From the NCBI RefSeq assembly GCF_024189295.1, contig NZ_JAIZEN010000004.1:186001-250000 (forward strand): a stretch of DNA of 64,000 nucleotides. Direction: 5' to 3'. The number at the start of each line of letters is the position of its first letter. Within the stretch, counting starts at the first letter, position 1. This DNA comes from Halobacillus sp. A1 (GTDB taxonomy: Bacteria; Bacillota; Bacilli; Bacillales; Halobacillaceae). Shown here one piece after another: positions 7,533 to 15,656 of this stretch. The notes beneath the pieces were generated by a model. That model was given only the letters and a program-made list of their open reading frames with translations. It did no database searches and was not told where the DNA came from. The translations under genes and the position numbers were made by a program.

Positions 7533-8812
7533 AAGAGTATCCCTCCTAATTGTGAATGTTTATTTAACAATTGAATTGCTAACCTAAGATAAGATGAAGA
7601 CTTTTTATACATTCGCTGTTTTTCTAATTGATCTGCTAAAAACATTGAATAGCGAATGATGTAAATGTGTTCCTTTTTTGATTGGAAATATGGAATCACA
7701 TCTGCTTCTACGAATTCTATTAAATCATTCTCCTGATTAATAACTTTTCTATAGAAAATAAAATGATATTCGTAAGCTTGAGCAGGAAAATTTCTAAGCT
7801 TTTCTTCACCAATATCAATCCATTTTAAACAACCACTATAATCACCTAATTTGTAGTTCTCAATTACCAAACTATGAATTGTGGTTAATAATTCCATATG
7901 ATCAAAAGTGGAAGTGGATTCTTTATTATACTCTAGACTATTTTTGTAATTATTTATTGCAGATTGGTGATTCTCCAGTCCAGATTCAAGCGTCCCAATA
8001 TTAAGATAAACTAATCTTAACTGAACATTATTATTAGTTTGTAATGCAATTTTTCTTGCTAAGTGGAAATTCTCTAATGACTTCGCAAAATTTTTAAGAC
8101 GGCTATAATTAATTCCTTGAACTATATGGCAGTCTGCACTTTTAGTTAAATCATAATGAGATTGAAAAATTTCTAACGCCTGATCAGCATAAAATACAGA
8201 TGCTGATGTGTGATTAGCTTGGCTGGTGCTTAAAGCGAGTAGGTAGTATAGGTCGCTTACTTCCCATCCTTCTAACTCTGTTGAAGAACTGTAATTTTTT
8301 GCCTCCATTAACTCTTGAAATGCTTCATTAAAATGGGCTTGATAGTATTTAACTAAGCCTGTAATTAAGTGGTAATAGAACTCCATCTCATCGTCAAAAG
8401 TATCTTTATGCTGCCGTAAATTTCCCCATGTTTCATAAGCCTCCTCCACTTCATTTTCTAAAAGTAAGTAGCGAATGCTGAATAATTCATAGAAAATATA
8501 CAGCTGATGACTGCCTAAAGAATTCTTTTGCTGTAGTAGTTCATCTCTTAGAAGCTTAGCCTCATCTTTCCTCTTAAATACGATGGCTTCATACCATTCC
8601 TTCAACTTTTCTTTGGATGGATGATCAAGGGCGGACTCATTAAAGTCGATGCCCAGCCGTTCGTAAAGCAATTCGAGCACCTCAATGGCTGGAACTGTTT
8701 GATCGTTCTCAATCTTAGAAAGATAGGCTGCCGAGATAATACCATCAGCGAGTTGGTTTTGTGTCAACCCTTGCTTCACTCGATGAAATCGAAGCGCTTT
8801 ACCATATTCCAT
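7529..8812 (-). CDS. RNPP-like peptide-responsive transcription regulator (XRE HTH + TPR)
   Basis: A protein of 427 residues. The N-terminal XRE helix-turn-helix (about 1-58; ALRFHRVKQGLTQNQLADGIISAAYLSKIENDQTVP) precedes an all-helical region of tetratricopeptide-like repeats (about 75-415), for example SADCHIVQGINYSRLKNFAKSLENF and LRLVYLNIGTLESGLENHQSAINNY. Domain order and length fit the PlcR/NprR/Rgg-type regulators. ATG at 8812 is chosen over a GTG nine bases upstream because AGGTG lies 8 bases before it. The downstream coupled peptide gene supports a receptor role. Targets are unknown; a palindrome at its own 5' end suggests autoregulation. AT content is a little higher than in neighbours. 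Confidence 0.85.
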   Translation of the reverse strand: MEYGKALRFHRVKQGLTQNQLADGIISAAYLSKIENDQTVPAIEVLELLYERLGIDFNESALDHPSKEKLKEWYEAIVFKRKDEAKLLRDELLQQKNSLGSHQLYIFYELFSIRYLLLENEVEEAYETWGNLRQHKDTFDDEMEFYYHLITGLVKYYQAHFNEAFQELMEAKNYSSSTELEGWEVSDLYYLLALSTSQANHTSASVFYADQALEIFQSHYDLTKSADCHIVQGINYSRLKNFAKSLENFHLARKIALQTNNNVQLRLVYLNIGTLESGLENHQSAINNYKNSLEYNKESTSTFDHMELLTTIHSLVIENYKLGDYSGCLKWIDIGEEKLRNFPAQAYEYHFIFYRKVINQENDLIEFVEADVIPYFQSKKEHIYIIRYSMFLADQLEKQRMYKKSSSYLRLAIQLLNKHSQLGGILL

Positions 8813-8824
8813 TTTACACACACC

Positions 8825-8838
8825 TAGTTGATCAACTA
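8825..8838. promoter_or_regulatory. Perfect 14-bp palindrome in the regulator's 5' leader
   Basis: TAGTTGATCAACTA is fully self-complementary and lies directly upstream of the regulator's SD. It is a plausible operator for the HTH domain of the adjacent regulator (autoregulation). Other copies in the genome would mark targets. Function is inferred only from position and symmetry. Confidence 0.4.
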
Positions 8839-9155
8839 ATGATTTGTTAGAAATTTCTTTCTTTCAAATCTATATTCAGAATACACGTTCGATTAAATTT
8901 TTTCAACTATATTAAGAGGTTTCCCAAGTCGTTCTTTTTTCATAGCTTAAGAGGGGTTAAATAGGACCAACTTTCACAGGTTAAAAAAGTGTAAATCAGG
9001 TTTGAATTATAAAAAAATGAATAACAAGACATAGGAATAGACGTTTTTTTCCAAATTGTGCATCGAACTCTATGAGTAAGTTAAGTGAAAAAAGGGTATA
9101 AATGGTATAGGTGAATAGTTAAGACAGTTTTATTTCATAAGAAGGAGGAGACGAA
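8839..9155. other. Intergenic region between divergent regulator and aconitase genes
   Basis: About 320 AT-rich bases that must contain both divergent promoters. A GGGTAT at about 9095 with GTAA 14 bases upstream vaguely resembles a sigma-B promoter, but it is too weak to call. No small gene, riboswitch or repeat was recognised. Confidence 0.4.
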
Positions 9156-11105
9156 GTGGGACATAATGTTACACAGAAATTAATCAAAGATCACTTGGTA
9201 AAAGGTGAAATGAAGCCTGGGTCGGAAATAGGCTTAAAGATTGATCAGACATTGACTCAGGATGCAACAGGTACTATGGTCATGCTTGAACTCGAAGCGA
9301 TGGGGATCGATCAGGCAAAAACAGAAGCATCAGCCCAATATGTCGATCATAACCTTATTCAGGAAGATAGTAAAAACCCTGATGACCATTTGTTCCTGGA
9401 AAGTGCAGCAAAGAGATTCGGTTTGTATTTCAGTCGTCCGGGTAATGGGGTCAGTCACCCTGTACACATGCAGAGGCTTGCTAAGCCAGGTCAGACACTT
9501 CTCGGCTCAGACAGTCACACGTGTGCCAACGGCTGTATGGGAATGCTTGCTATGGGCGCAGGCGGGATTGATGTTGCTATGGCCATAGCTGGTGAACCCT
9601 TCTACGTGAAGATGCCTAAGGTGTGGGGCGTTGAAGTGACAGGCGACTTTCCGGAATGGGTAAGTGCAAAGGATGCCATTCTTGAAATGCTTCGCCGTCA
9701 TGGAGTAAAAGGCGGAGTAAACCATATCTTTGAATACTATGGAGAAGGTTTAAAGAGCTTATCAGCAATGGATCGCCACGTGATTGCTAATATGGGGGCT
9801 GAACTCGGTGCAACGGCCACTGTATTTCCTTCCGATGAAGAAACTAAAAAATATATGGCGATGCAAGGGCGTGAAGACGAATGGACAGAACTTAAGGCAG
9901 ATAAAGACGCAACTTATGATCGCCATGACAAGCTGGATTTATCTTCACTTGAACCGATGATAGCGAAGCCTTCTAGTCCTGGTAATGTGGTGCCTGTAAG
10001 TGAAGTGGAAGGAGAGGAGATTTATCAATCCTACATCGGATCTTCAGCCAACCCAGGATACCGTGATTTTGCAATCGCTTCTAAAATTGTGGAAGGACGT
10101 CACATAGCGGATGGCATCTCATTCGACTTGAATCCGACTTCTAGACAAATGCTGGTCGACTTGTCCCAGCAAGGTCATATTGCCAACTTTTTGCAAGCTG
10201 GTGCGCGTCTGCATCAGGCAGGCTGTAATGGCTGTATAGGAATGGGACAGGCCCCTGCTTCAGGAAAAAACAGTTTGAGAACGACGCCGCGTAACTTTCC
10301 GGGTCGTTCAGGTACTAGAGAGGACAGCGTTTTTCTATGCAGCCCGGAAACCGCTGCCGTCTCTGCATTGACTGGGAAGATTACAGACCCTAGAAAAGCT
10401 GGATTCGATTATCCGAAAGTCCAGGAATTAGAACAGCCGACGATCGATACAAACTTACTGGACCGTCCTTTACCAGCCGAGGAAGCGGCGAAAGTTGAAT
10501 TGGTAAAAGGACCTAACATCGCTTCTATTCCTCAAATGGATGAATTGCCTGACGAGATGGAATTGCCGATCTTATTAAAAGTTGGAGATGACATTTCTAC
10601 GGATGAAATTCTAGCAGGAGGCGCCCGTGTGCTTCCTTATAGAAGTAATTTGCCTGAAATCAGTAAATTCACATATGAAATAGTGGACGACACCTATTTC
10701 GATCGTGCTATGAAACAGAAAGATGACGGAGGACACATTATTGTTGGCGGAACGAACTATGGACAAGGATCAAGCCGTGAGCATGCTGCACTTGCTCCTA
10801 GATACATGGGATTACGTGTAGCGCTTGTAAAAGACTTTGCGCGTATTCACTGGCAGAACCTCGTCAACTTCGGAATCCTTCCTCTAGTCTTTGTAGATGA
10901 GAAAGATTATGAAAAGATTGAACAGGGAGATACCCTCATTTTTAAAGGTCTAAAAGAAAAAATCCTTAATAATGATGATTTTGAAGTAGAAGTGAAAGGG
11001 AAAGATACGAAGTTGAAAGTTCAACATGCTCTTTCACCGAGACAGGCTGAGATGATGGAAAAAGGCGGATTAATCAATTGGCTGAAGGATCGTTTGGAGG
11101 ACTAA
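9156..11105 (+). CDS. Aconitate hydratase, compact (Aquifex-type) form
   Basis: This 649-residue iron-sulfur enzyme interconverts citrate and isocitrate. The [4Fe-4S] cysteines appear in SHTCANGCMGM and in AGCNGCIGMG. The swivel domain near the C-terminus has the substrate-binding GQGSSREHAALAPRYMG motif. Length and layout fit the compact 'Aquifex type' aconitase family, not the roughly 900-residue AcnA of Bacillus subtilis. The start is GTG, preceded by GAAGGAGGAG. It is monocistronic. Whether it is the sole TCA aconitase here or a second isozyme cannot be judged from the window; a 2-methylcitrate/homoaconitate-type substrate is a less likely alternative. Confidence 0.85.
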   Translation: MGHNVTQKLIKDHLVKGEMKPGSEIGLKIDQTLTQDATGTMVMLELEAMGIDQAKTEASAQYVDHNLIQEDSKNPDDHLFLESAAKRFGLYFSRPGNGVSHPVHMQRLAKPGQTLLGSDSHTCANGCMGMLAMGAGGIDVAMAIAGEPFYVKMPKVWGVEVTGDFPEWVSAKDAILEMLRRHGVKGGVNHIFEYYGEGLKSLSAMDRHVIANMGAELGATATVFPSDEETKKYMAMQGREDEWTELKADKDATYDRHDKLDLSSLEPMIAKPSSPGNVVPVSEVEGEEIYQSYIGSSANPGYRDFAIASKIVEGRHIADGISFDLNPTSRQMLVDLSQQGHIANFLQAGARLHQAGCNGCIGMGQAPASGKNSLRTTPRNFPGRSGTREDSVFLCSPETAAVSALTGKITDPRKAGFDYPKVQELEQPTIDTNLLDRPLPAEEAAKVELVKGPNIASIPQMDELPDEMELPILLKVGDDISTDEILAGGARVLPYRSNLPEISKFTYEIVDDTYFDRAMKQKDDGGHIIVGGTNYGQGSSREHAALAPRYMGLRVALVKDFARIHWQNLVNFGILPLVFVDEKDYEKIEQGDTLIFKGLKEKILNNDDFEVEVKGKDTKLKVQHALSPRQAEMMEKGGLINWLKDRLED

Positions 11106-11109
11106 TTAG

Positions 11110-11146
11110 AAACTGCGATGAATGATACATTCATCGCAGTTTTTTT
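11110..11146. terminator. Bidirectional terminator
   Basis: ACTGCGATGAATG and CATTCATCGCAGT form a 13-bp stem with loop ATA, then T6. It serves aconitase (plus strand) and probably the convergent dioxygenase gene. Confidence 0.9.
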
Positions 11147-11155
11147 AGTTTCGTA

Positions 11156-12103
11156 CTATTTAGTTTCTAATGGGATGAGTTTGGCTTCTATTTCTTTTCG
11201 TTTACTTTCTAAGAATGGGGGAAGGGCCAGTTCTTCACCTAAGTGATCTATATCCTCATCAGTTGCGAATCCGGGTCCATCTGTAGCAAGTTCAAAAAGA
11301 ATATGATTAGGCTCCCTGAAGTACAGCGATTTGAAATAGTACCGATCTACAAGACCAGAATTCGGAAATCCTGCTTTTTGGATGATATCCTTCCACTGTT
11401 CAAGCTCTTCTTCATTTTCCACTCGGAATGCGACGTGGTGGACACTGCCTCTTCCCGGCTTTTCTCTTGGAAGGTCTGTTCGTTCTTCTATATGAACCTC
11501 TGCACCGGTACCTCCTTCACCTGTTTCTAATATAATCCGATTCTCAGCTTTTCCTACTTCTTTAAAGCCGAGAATATCCTTCAGCACTGTGATAGTCGGT
11601 AAAGCATTAGAAACAGTGAGGTGAACAGGACCAAGACCGGTGATTCCTTTGTCGACAGGAACTTTACTTCCGCTCCATGGAGTTCCGGAAGCTACCCCGT
11701 GATTTTGCTCATCTGATACGAGCATCAATCTTTGCCCTTCGGGGTCCCGAAAGGAAAGAGTATTTCGATCAGCACGTACAGTTATAGGGTCGTGGTCTAC
11801 ATTATATTCATCGAATCGTTTCTGCCAAAACGTTAAGGAGTCATCGTTTTGAACGCGCAGGGAGGTTGTTGAGATGCTATGCGTGCCAGGATACGTATTT
11901 CCAGCCCGTTTTATTTCAAAAAAAGTCAAATCTGTTCCTGGATTTCCTTTTTCATCAGCATAAAATAGGTGATACATGGAGGTGTCGTCCTGGTTTACTG
12001 TTTTTTTAACAAGACGCATGCCTAATACATTGGTATAAAAATCGTAATTTTTTTTAGCGTCAGCCGTAATCGCAGAGACGTGGTGAATTCCTTTGATATG
12101 CAT
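11156..12103 (-). CDS. mhqO: Ring-cleaving dioxygenase of the MhqO type (two VOC domains)
   Basis: This 315-residue protein consists of two glyoxalase/VOC domains: residues about 1-140 (IKGIHHVSAITADAKKNYDFYTNVLGMRLVKKTVNQDD) and about 150-285 (GLGPVHLTVSNALPTITVLKDILGF; GSVHHVAFRV; HILFELATDGPGF). Histidines H7/H8 and the later HHVAF and FELA motifs are the probable metal ligands. The family, MhqO/MhqA/MhqE, degrades quinones and catechols in Bacillus and is repressed by MhqR. An MhqR-like operator lies just upstream. The SD is GAGGAG before ATG. It is monocistronic. Confidence 0.88.
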   Translation of the reverse strand: MHIKGIHHVSAITADAKKNYDFYTNVLGMRLVKKTVNQDDTSMYHLFYADEKGNPGTDLTFFEIKRAGNTYPGTHSISTTSLRVQNDDSLTFWQKRFDEYNVDHDPITVRADRNTLSFRDPEGQRLMLVSDEQNHGVASGTPWSGSKVPVDKGITGLGPVHLTVSNALPTITVLKDILGFKEVGKAENRIILETGEGGTGAEVHIEERTDLPREKPGRGSVHHVAFRVENEEELEQWKDIIQKAGFPNSGLVDRYYFKSLYFREPNHILFELATDGPGFATDEDIDHLGEELALPPFLESKRKEIEAKLIPLETK

Positions 12104-12134
12104 ATAGTCTCCTCCTCAAGGATCTGTTGTGATA

Positions 12135-12150
12135 ATCTCGATTTCAAGAT
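12135..12150. promoter_or_regulatory. MhqR-like operator
   Basis: On the gene's strand ATCTTGAAATCGAGAT is a 16-bp near-perfect palindrome matching the MhqR box reported for Bacillus mhq genes (ATCTCGA...TCGAGAT). It is 32 bases upstream of the mhqO start. Quinone and diamide-type stress control is inferred. Confidence 0.6.
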
Positions 12151-12197
12151 AAATGTTACAGAAGACTAGAGGGGTTGTCAATTTTTTCAATGACGAG

Positions 12198-12227
12198 AAA
12201 AAAGCGAACTCAAAGATTCGCTTTTTT
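12198..12227. terminator. Bidirectional terminator overlapping the end of the Sda-like gene
   Basis: AAAAAAGCGAA and TTCGCTTTTTT pair around CTCAAAGA. The stop codon of the minus-strand Sda-like gene lies in the loop. Confidence 0.8.
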
Positions 12228-12365
12228 GGCACGCACTTGTTTTTCTTGTTCTCTTTTTTCAATTTCTTTCCGTATCCATAAAATGAATTCATCATCTAGG
12301 TCCAGCTCAACTGCTCTCCTATAAGTAGTTAGCAAGATGCGGAGAGACAGGTGATTTAAATTCAT
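12210..12365 (-). CDS. sda: Sporulation histidine kinase inhibitor Sda-like protein
   Basis: A 51-residue protein, too short for usual ORF lists. The segment LSLRILLTTYRRAVELDLDDEFILWIRKEIEKR fits the Sda family pattern L-S-x-x-L-L-x-x-Y-x-x-A-x-x-L-x-L-x-x-x-F-I-x-x-x-x-x-E-I-x-x-R, a helical hairpin that binds kinase KinA and blocks the phosphorelay when replication is perturbed. The C-terminal tail is longer and more basic than in B. subtilis Sda. The start ATG has GAGGGGG upstream. The gene lies 18 bases after the XRE-PAS regulator on the same strand, so the two are probably co-transcribed. No DnaA boxes were identified upstream. Confidence 0.75.
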   Translation of the reverse strand: MNLNHLSLRILLTTYRRAVELDLDDEFILWIRKEIEKREQEKQVRAKKANL

Positions 12366-12383
12366 TGAATTTCCCCCTCTACT

Positions 12384-12914
12384 TTAGGTTAATAGTTCAG
12401 TAGATACGGTGGCTACACCAATTATATCTTTGGATTCATTGTAGATTGGCTGCCCGAAAACATCATAAGTCAGAAGCCCGTCTGATAATGGAAAGCTTAT
12501 CTTTCTCCGTACAGGTCCTTTTGTCCGGAGCACAGCTTTTTTCAATTCGATAAGACCACTTGTTCCTTCGTTCAAATCAAGCTCGTCGTCTCTTTTTCCG
12601 ATCAATATCTCTGTATTAAAATCAGGATGAGGATTAAACATCCATGTGTAACGCAGTTTCAAATCACAATGTGCAACAACAATCGGGGAATTGGTAAGGG
12701 CAATCATAAAAGGCTCACTGATATGTTCAGAGAAGAATATAGAAGTGTTGACGTTTAAGAAATTAGCTATTTGTGAAGCTACAGCCATACTTGGATTCCG
12801 GCTTCCGCTTTCGATTTGTGCATAATAGGCACGATCAATATGAGCTCCCGCAGCTACCTGCTGCTGGGTGAGTTTCTTTTCTTTTCTTAGTTGAACAAGC
12901 CATTTTCTCATCAA
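12384..12914 (-). CDS. XRE-family regulator with PAS-like sensor domain
   Basis: A protein of 176 residues. An XRE helix-turn-helix covers about 5-60 (WLVQLRKEKKLTQQQVAAGAHIDRAYYAQIESGSRNPSM). The second half (about 65-170) reads like a PAS/MmoQ-LytTR-type sensory fold: IALTNSPIVVAHCDLKLRYTWMFNPHPDF, GKRDDEL and a closing DIIGVATVSTELL. The ligand is unknown. SD GGGTG is 9 bases before the first ATG. It leads a probable two-gene operon with sda, suggesting that it sets Sda-like levels or responds to the same signal; this is inference. Confidence 0.7.
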   Translation of the reverse strand: MMRKWLVQLRKEKKLTQQQVAAGAHIDRAYYAQIESGSRNPSMAVASQIANFLNVNTSIFFSEHISEPFMIALTNSPIVVAHCDLKLRYTWMFNPHPDFNTEILIGKRDDELDLNEGTSGLIELKKAVLRTKGPVRRKISFPLSDGLLTYDVFGQPIYNESKDIIGVATVSTELLT

Positions 12915-13180
12915 TTATCACACCCACTATGTCAAATGTCTTATTTTACTAATTCTAATGGATCATCTAATATCCTTGTGGCACTTTGCAACAATACGAG
13001 TCCGTCTTTTTATATTCCCTTATCTTTATAAAAATATACCTTCCTGAACCTCGATTTTACAGTATTTAACACAAGGCTTGTCCGCGATTTTATAGAGAAG
13101 CATCTTTTCATTTTTTGAATAACTGATATGATGATTCAAGTTGGTTGATTTTAGACTCTGCTCTTGGAGAAGGTGGGTAT

Positions 13181-13798
13181 ATGGTATTGAGTTTTGAGTT
13201 GTTAAACGTTATTGCAGTAAGTGCTTTCGCATTTAGTGGGGCTATAGTCGCTCTAAGCGAAAGGTATGATATCTTCGGTACCTTCATATTAGGTATTGCT
13301 ACGGCATTTGCCGGGGGCATCATTAGAAATATAGCAATGGATGTACCTGTCGTTCATGTATGGGATCAAGGATATTTGTTTTATGTAGCCATCATAACAA
13401 TAAGTGTTGTTTACGTATTTCCGAAAAACTGGGTAATGTTCTGGGATCGCTGGAATATTTATTTGGATGCCATTGGCTTATCGGCTTTTGCACTGCAAGG
13501 AGCAGCTTTTGCGATAAGCAACGGTTTCTCTCTAGGTGGAATCATTTTCTCGGCAATTTTGACAGGTGTCGGAGGGGGAGTAACGAGGGATGTGCTCGCT
13601 CAAAGAAGACCGATGGTACTACACCAGGAAATCTATGCAGTCTGGGCTATGGCTGCAGGTCTTATCGTAGGGGCAGGCTTAGTTTCTGTAGACAGTATAG
13701 TGCAGACTTACATTTTATTTTTGCTTATTATCATGTGCCGAGTATTGTCTTATCATTTAGGGTGGCATTTACGGTTTCGGGATTTGTATCGTATATAA
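13181..13798 (+). CDS. TRIC cation channel family protein (UPF0126)
   Basis: A 205-residue integral membrane protein with about seven helices arranged as two repeats. Each repeat has the glycine hinge followed by a basic residue: FAGGIIRNIAMD and GVGGGVTRDVLAQRRP. These are the marks of the prokaryotic TRIC/UPF0126 (YvgT/YadS-like) family of trimeric potassium-permeable channels. A longer frame starting with TTG at 13145 lacks an SD; ATG at 13181 follows GAGAAGGTGGG. It stands alone with its own terminator. A role in ion homeostasis would suit a halophile but is not proven. Confidence 0.85.
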   Translation: MVLSFELLNVIAVSAFAFSGAIVALSERYDIFGTFILGIATAFAGGIIRNIAMDVPVVHVWDQGYLFYVAIITISVVYVFPKNWVMFWDRWNIYLDAIGLSAFALQGAAFAISNGFSLGGIIFSAILTGVGGGVTRDVLAQRRPMVLHQEIYAVWAMAAGLIVGAGLVSVDSIVQTYILFLLIIMCRVLSYHLGWHLRFRDLYRI

Positions 13799-13837
13799 AA
13801 AAGCTTGTTTCCTTTAAGTTGGAAACAAGCCTTTTTT
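13797..13837. terminator. Bidirectional terminator between TRIC and cysK
   Basis: AAGCTTGTTTCC and GGAAACAAGCCTT form a long stem with T6 on the plus strand and A-rich sequence upstream for the convergent cysK. Confidence 0.88.
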
Positions 13838-13840
13838 GCA

Positions 13841-14770
13841 TTATTGCCTGAATAAATCTCCCGATAAATAGCGCTCTCCTGTGTCAGGAGCTATAACGAC
13901 TACTACTTCTCCTGGTTGTTTCTTCTTGGCGACTTCCATGCCGGCATAGCAGGCTGCACCGCAAGAAGTGCCTAATAAAAGACCTTCTTCTCTAGCAAGC
14001 CGTCTAGTTATATCATAAGCAACTTCATCTGTTATTTGAAAAATTTCATCATAGACGTCCTGGTTAAGAATCGAAGGGATGAAACCTGGACTTGTACCTA
14101 CTAGTTTATGTTTTCCGGGCTTGCCTCCTGAAAGCACTGGAGAACCTGCGGGCTCAGCTACATGAATCGTTACATCTTCATATTGTTTTTTGAGTTCTTC
14201 GCCCGTTCCAGTTATTGTACCGCCTGTCCCAGCAGTTGCTACAAGGGCGGATAAAGGTTTTCCGAGTTCTTCCATAGCCTCGATGATTTCCGTAGCTGTA
14301 GTCGATCGGTGGGCATCAGGATTGGCAGCATTTTCGAATTGCATAGGCATGAATGAATTCTCAATTTCTTCCACAAGCTCCTTAGCTTTGTCGATGGCTC
14401 CGGGCATTTTTTCGTCACCGGGAGTCAATACAATTTTTGCACCGAAAGCTTTCAATAGATTGATTCGTTCCTGAGTCATCGTATCCGGCATGACCAAAAT
14501 CGCTTTATAGCCTCGTGCTGCCGCATTCATTGCAATTCCTATGCCGGTGTTTCCGCTTGTAGGTTCAACGATGGTAGCCCCTTCTTTTAAATGACCATCC
14601 TTCTCAGCTTGAACGATCATGTTATAGGCGGCTCTGTCCTTCACACTTCCGCTAGGGTTGTATTTTTCCAGCTTGATATAGATGTCTGCTCCGTTTTCTG
14701 GAGAAAGTCGGTTCAATTTAACGAGTGGAGTATCTCCAATCAAATCAGCGATGTTATTTACGACGCGCAT
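13841..14770 (-). CDS. cysK: Cysteine synthase A (O-acetylserine thiol-lyase)
   Basis: This 309-residue cytoplasmic PLP enzyme condenses O-acetylserine and sulfide to cysteine. The PLP lysine K44 is in NPSGSVKDRAAYNM, the substrate loop is EPTSGNTGIGIAM and the phosphate-binding loop is TAGTGGTITGTGE. Length matches CysK/CysM. GGGAAGTGA precedes ATG. It is monocistronic with no leader element recognised. CysM or a cystathionine beta-synthase-like role (as in MccA/YrhA) is possible because these subfamilies look alike. Confidence 0.9.
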   Translation of the reverse strand: MRVVNNIADLIGDTPLVKLNRLSPENGADIYIKLEKYNPSGSVKDRAAYNMIVQAEKDGHLKEGATIVEPTSGNTGIGIAMNAAARGYKAILVMPDTMTQERINLLKAFGAKIVLTPGDEKMPGAIDKAKELVEEIENSFMPMQFENAANPDAHRSTTATEIIEAMEELGKPLSALVATAGTGGTITGTGEELKKQYEDVTIHVAEPAGSPVLSGGKPGKHKLVGTSPGFIPSILNQDVYDEIFQITDEVAYDITRRLAREEGLLLGTSCGAACYAGMEVAKKKQPGEVVVVIAPDTGERYLSGDLFRQ

Positions 14771-14860
14771 GAAGTCACTTCCCTTTTCCTTATTCTTTAT
14801 TTGATTTTATCACAGCCGCCGTTCTTATATGAAATAGTGCGCTTTTAACTAGGCTCAGAT

Positions 14861-14984
14861 AAGTTTCCGTTCCGTAGAAATGGTAGATTGAAGGTCCGGG
14901 AAATCACTCGCTTTACATGGGCGTACGGAGAGCTTCCACGGGCTGACGCCTTGAGGGATCTCACCATTTCCACGTAGCTCAATC
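14861..14984. repeat. Degenerate copy (a) of the long palindromic repeat family
   Basis: Core words GGGAAATCACTCGCTTTAC, GAGAGCTTCC, GGCTGACGCC and GGGATCTCACC occur in the family order, but the outer stem is reduced to GATTGA (14886-14891) and TCAATC (14979-14984). The right end overlaps the ypmS stop codon. The left flank AAGTTTCCGTTCCGTAG resembles the flank of copy (e). Confidence 0.65.
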
Positions 14985-15639
14985 AGTCTGGAGGGTCTTC
15001 AATGTGAAATTCATCTTCTACAATGGCTTCAGCAAAGCTGAAGGTTCTTTCTGGGAATGAAATTTTGAAAGCCAGCTGATTAGCGTTCAAATTGAACCGG
15101 TCGACTTCGATGTCGATATTGCTGTCCGTTTCGATTTGGGTGACAGCCACATAGATATTCTCATCATTTGCATTGACCTTCACCCATTCAGGGAAGTCAT
15201 AGTTATCGGCGACAAACTCCAATACCTTTTTATTAGGAAGGGGGAGTTGACCTAATGAAATTCTTTCTTGTTCTAAGATAAGGTCCCCATTTTCCTGGAC
15301 CACTGGATGAAGCTCGACTTTGATTGGAATGGTTTGTTCAAAAGCTCTGATATTACCTGATAATGTAACGTTCCTGTCTATAGAAATCGAATAATCGAAT
15401 ATCGTTTGCGTCGAGATCTCACTCAAGTATTTATTCGCCAGCTGTTCGAGGTTTTCTTTTGTTGAAACGACCGTGAATTCTGCTTCAGTATCCTTTTTCT
15501 GTTGATCTACATTGACCAGGGTATAGGAACTAGGTAAAAAAATAAGAGATAATATCCAACCAATGATCACAATATTAATGAACGCCAATATGATAAAAGA
15601 CGTCCGCCATCGATCTCTCAGAAACAACCGTTTTAACAT
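14983..15639 (-). CDS. ypmS: YpmS-family membrane-anchored protein (DUF2140)
   Basis: A 218-residue protein with a cytoplasmic basic start (LKRLFLRDRWR), one transmembrane helix (about 15-37) and an extracellular beta-rich domain typical of YpmS/DUF2140. Function is unknown. ATG at 15639 has AGGTGG 8 bases upstream; a GTG 12 bases earlier overlaps that SD and is not used. It follows the SGNH hydrolase gene by 17 bases, the same ypmR-ypmS order as in B. subtilis, so they form an operon. The last codons are met by a degenerate palindromic repeat. Confidence 0.82.
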   Translation of the reverse strand: MLKRLFLRDRWRTSFIILAFINIVIIGWILSLIFLPSSYTLVNVDQQKKDTEAEFTVVSTKENLEQLANKYLSEISTQTIFDYSISIDRNVTLSGNIRAFEQTIPIKVELHPVVQENGDLILEQERISLGQLPLPNKKVLEFVADNYDFPEWVKVNANDENIYVAVTQIETDSNIDIEVDRFNLNANQLAFKISFPERTFSFAEAIVEDEFHIEDPPD

Positions 15640-15656
15640 TAAGCATTCCACCTGTA

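Noticed and set aside
8613-8830. Antisense ORF of 68 residues over the regulator's HTH
   Set aside because: It is a shadow of the HTH coding sequence without its own SD.
9080-9100. Sigma-B promoter for aconitase
   Set aside because: GGGTAT is present but the upstream GTTT box is only GTAA; too weak to claim.
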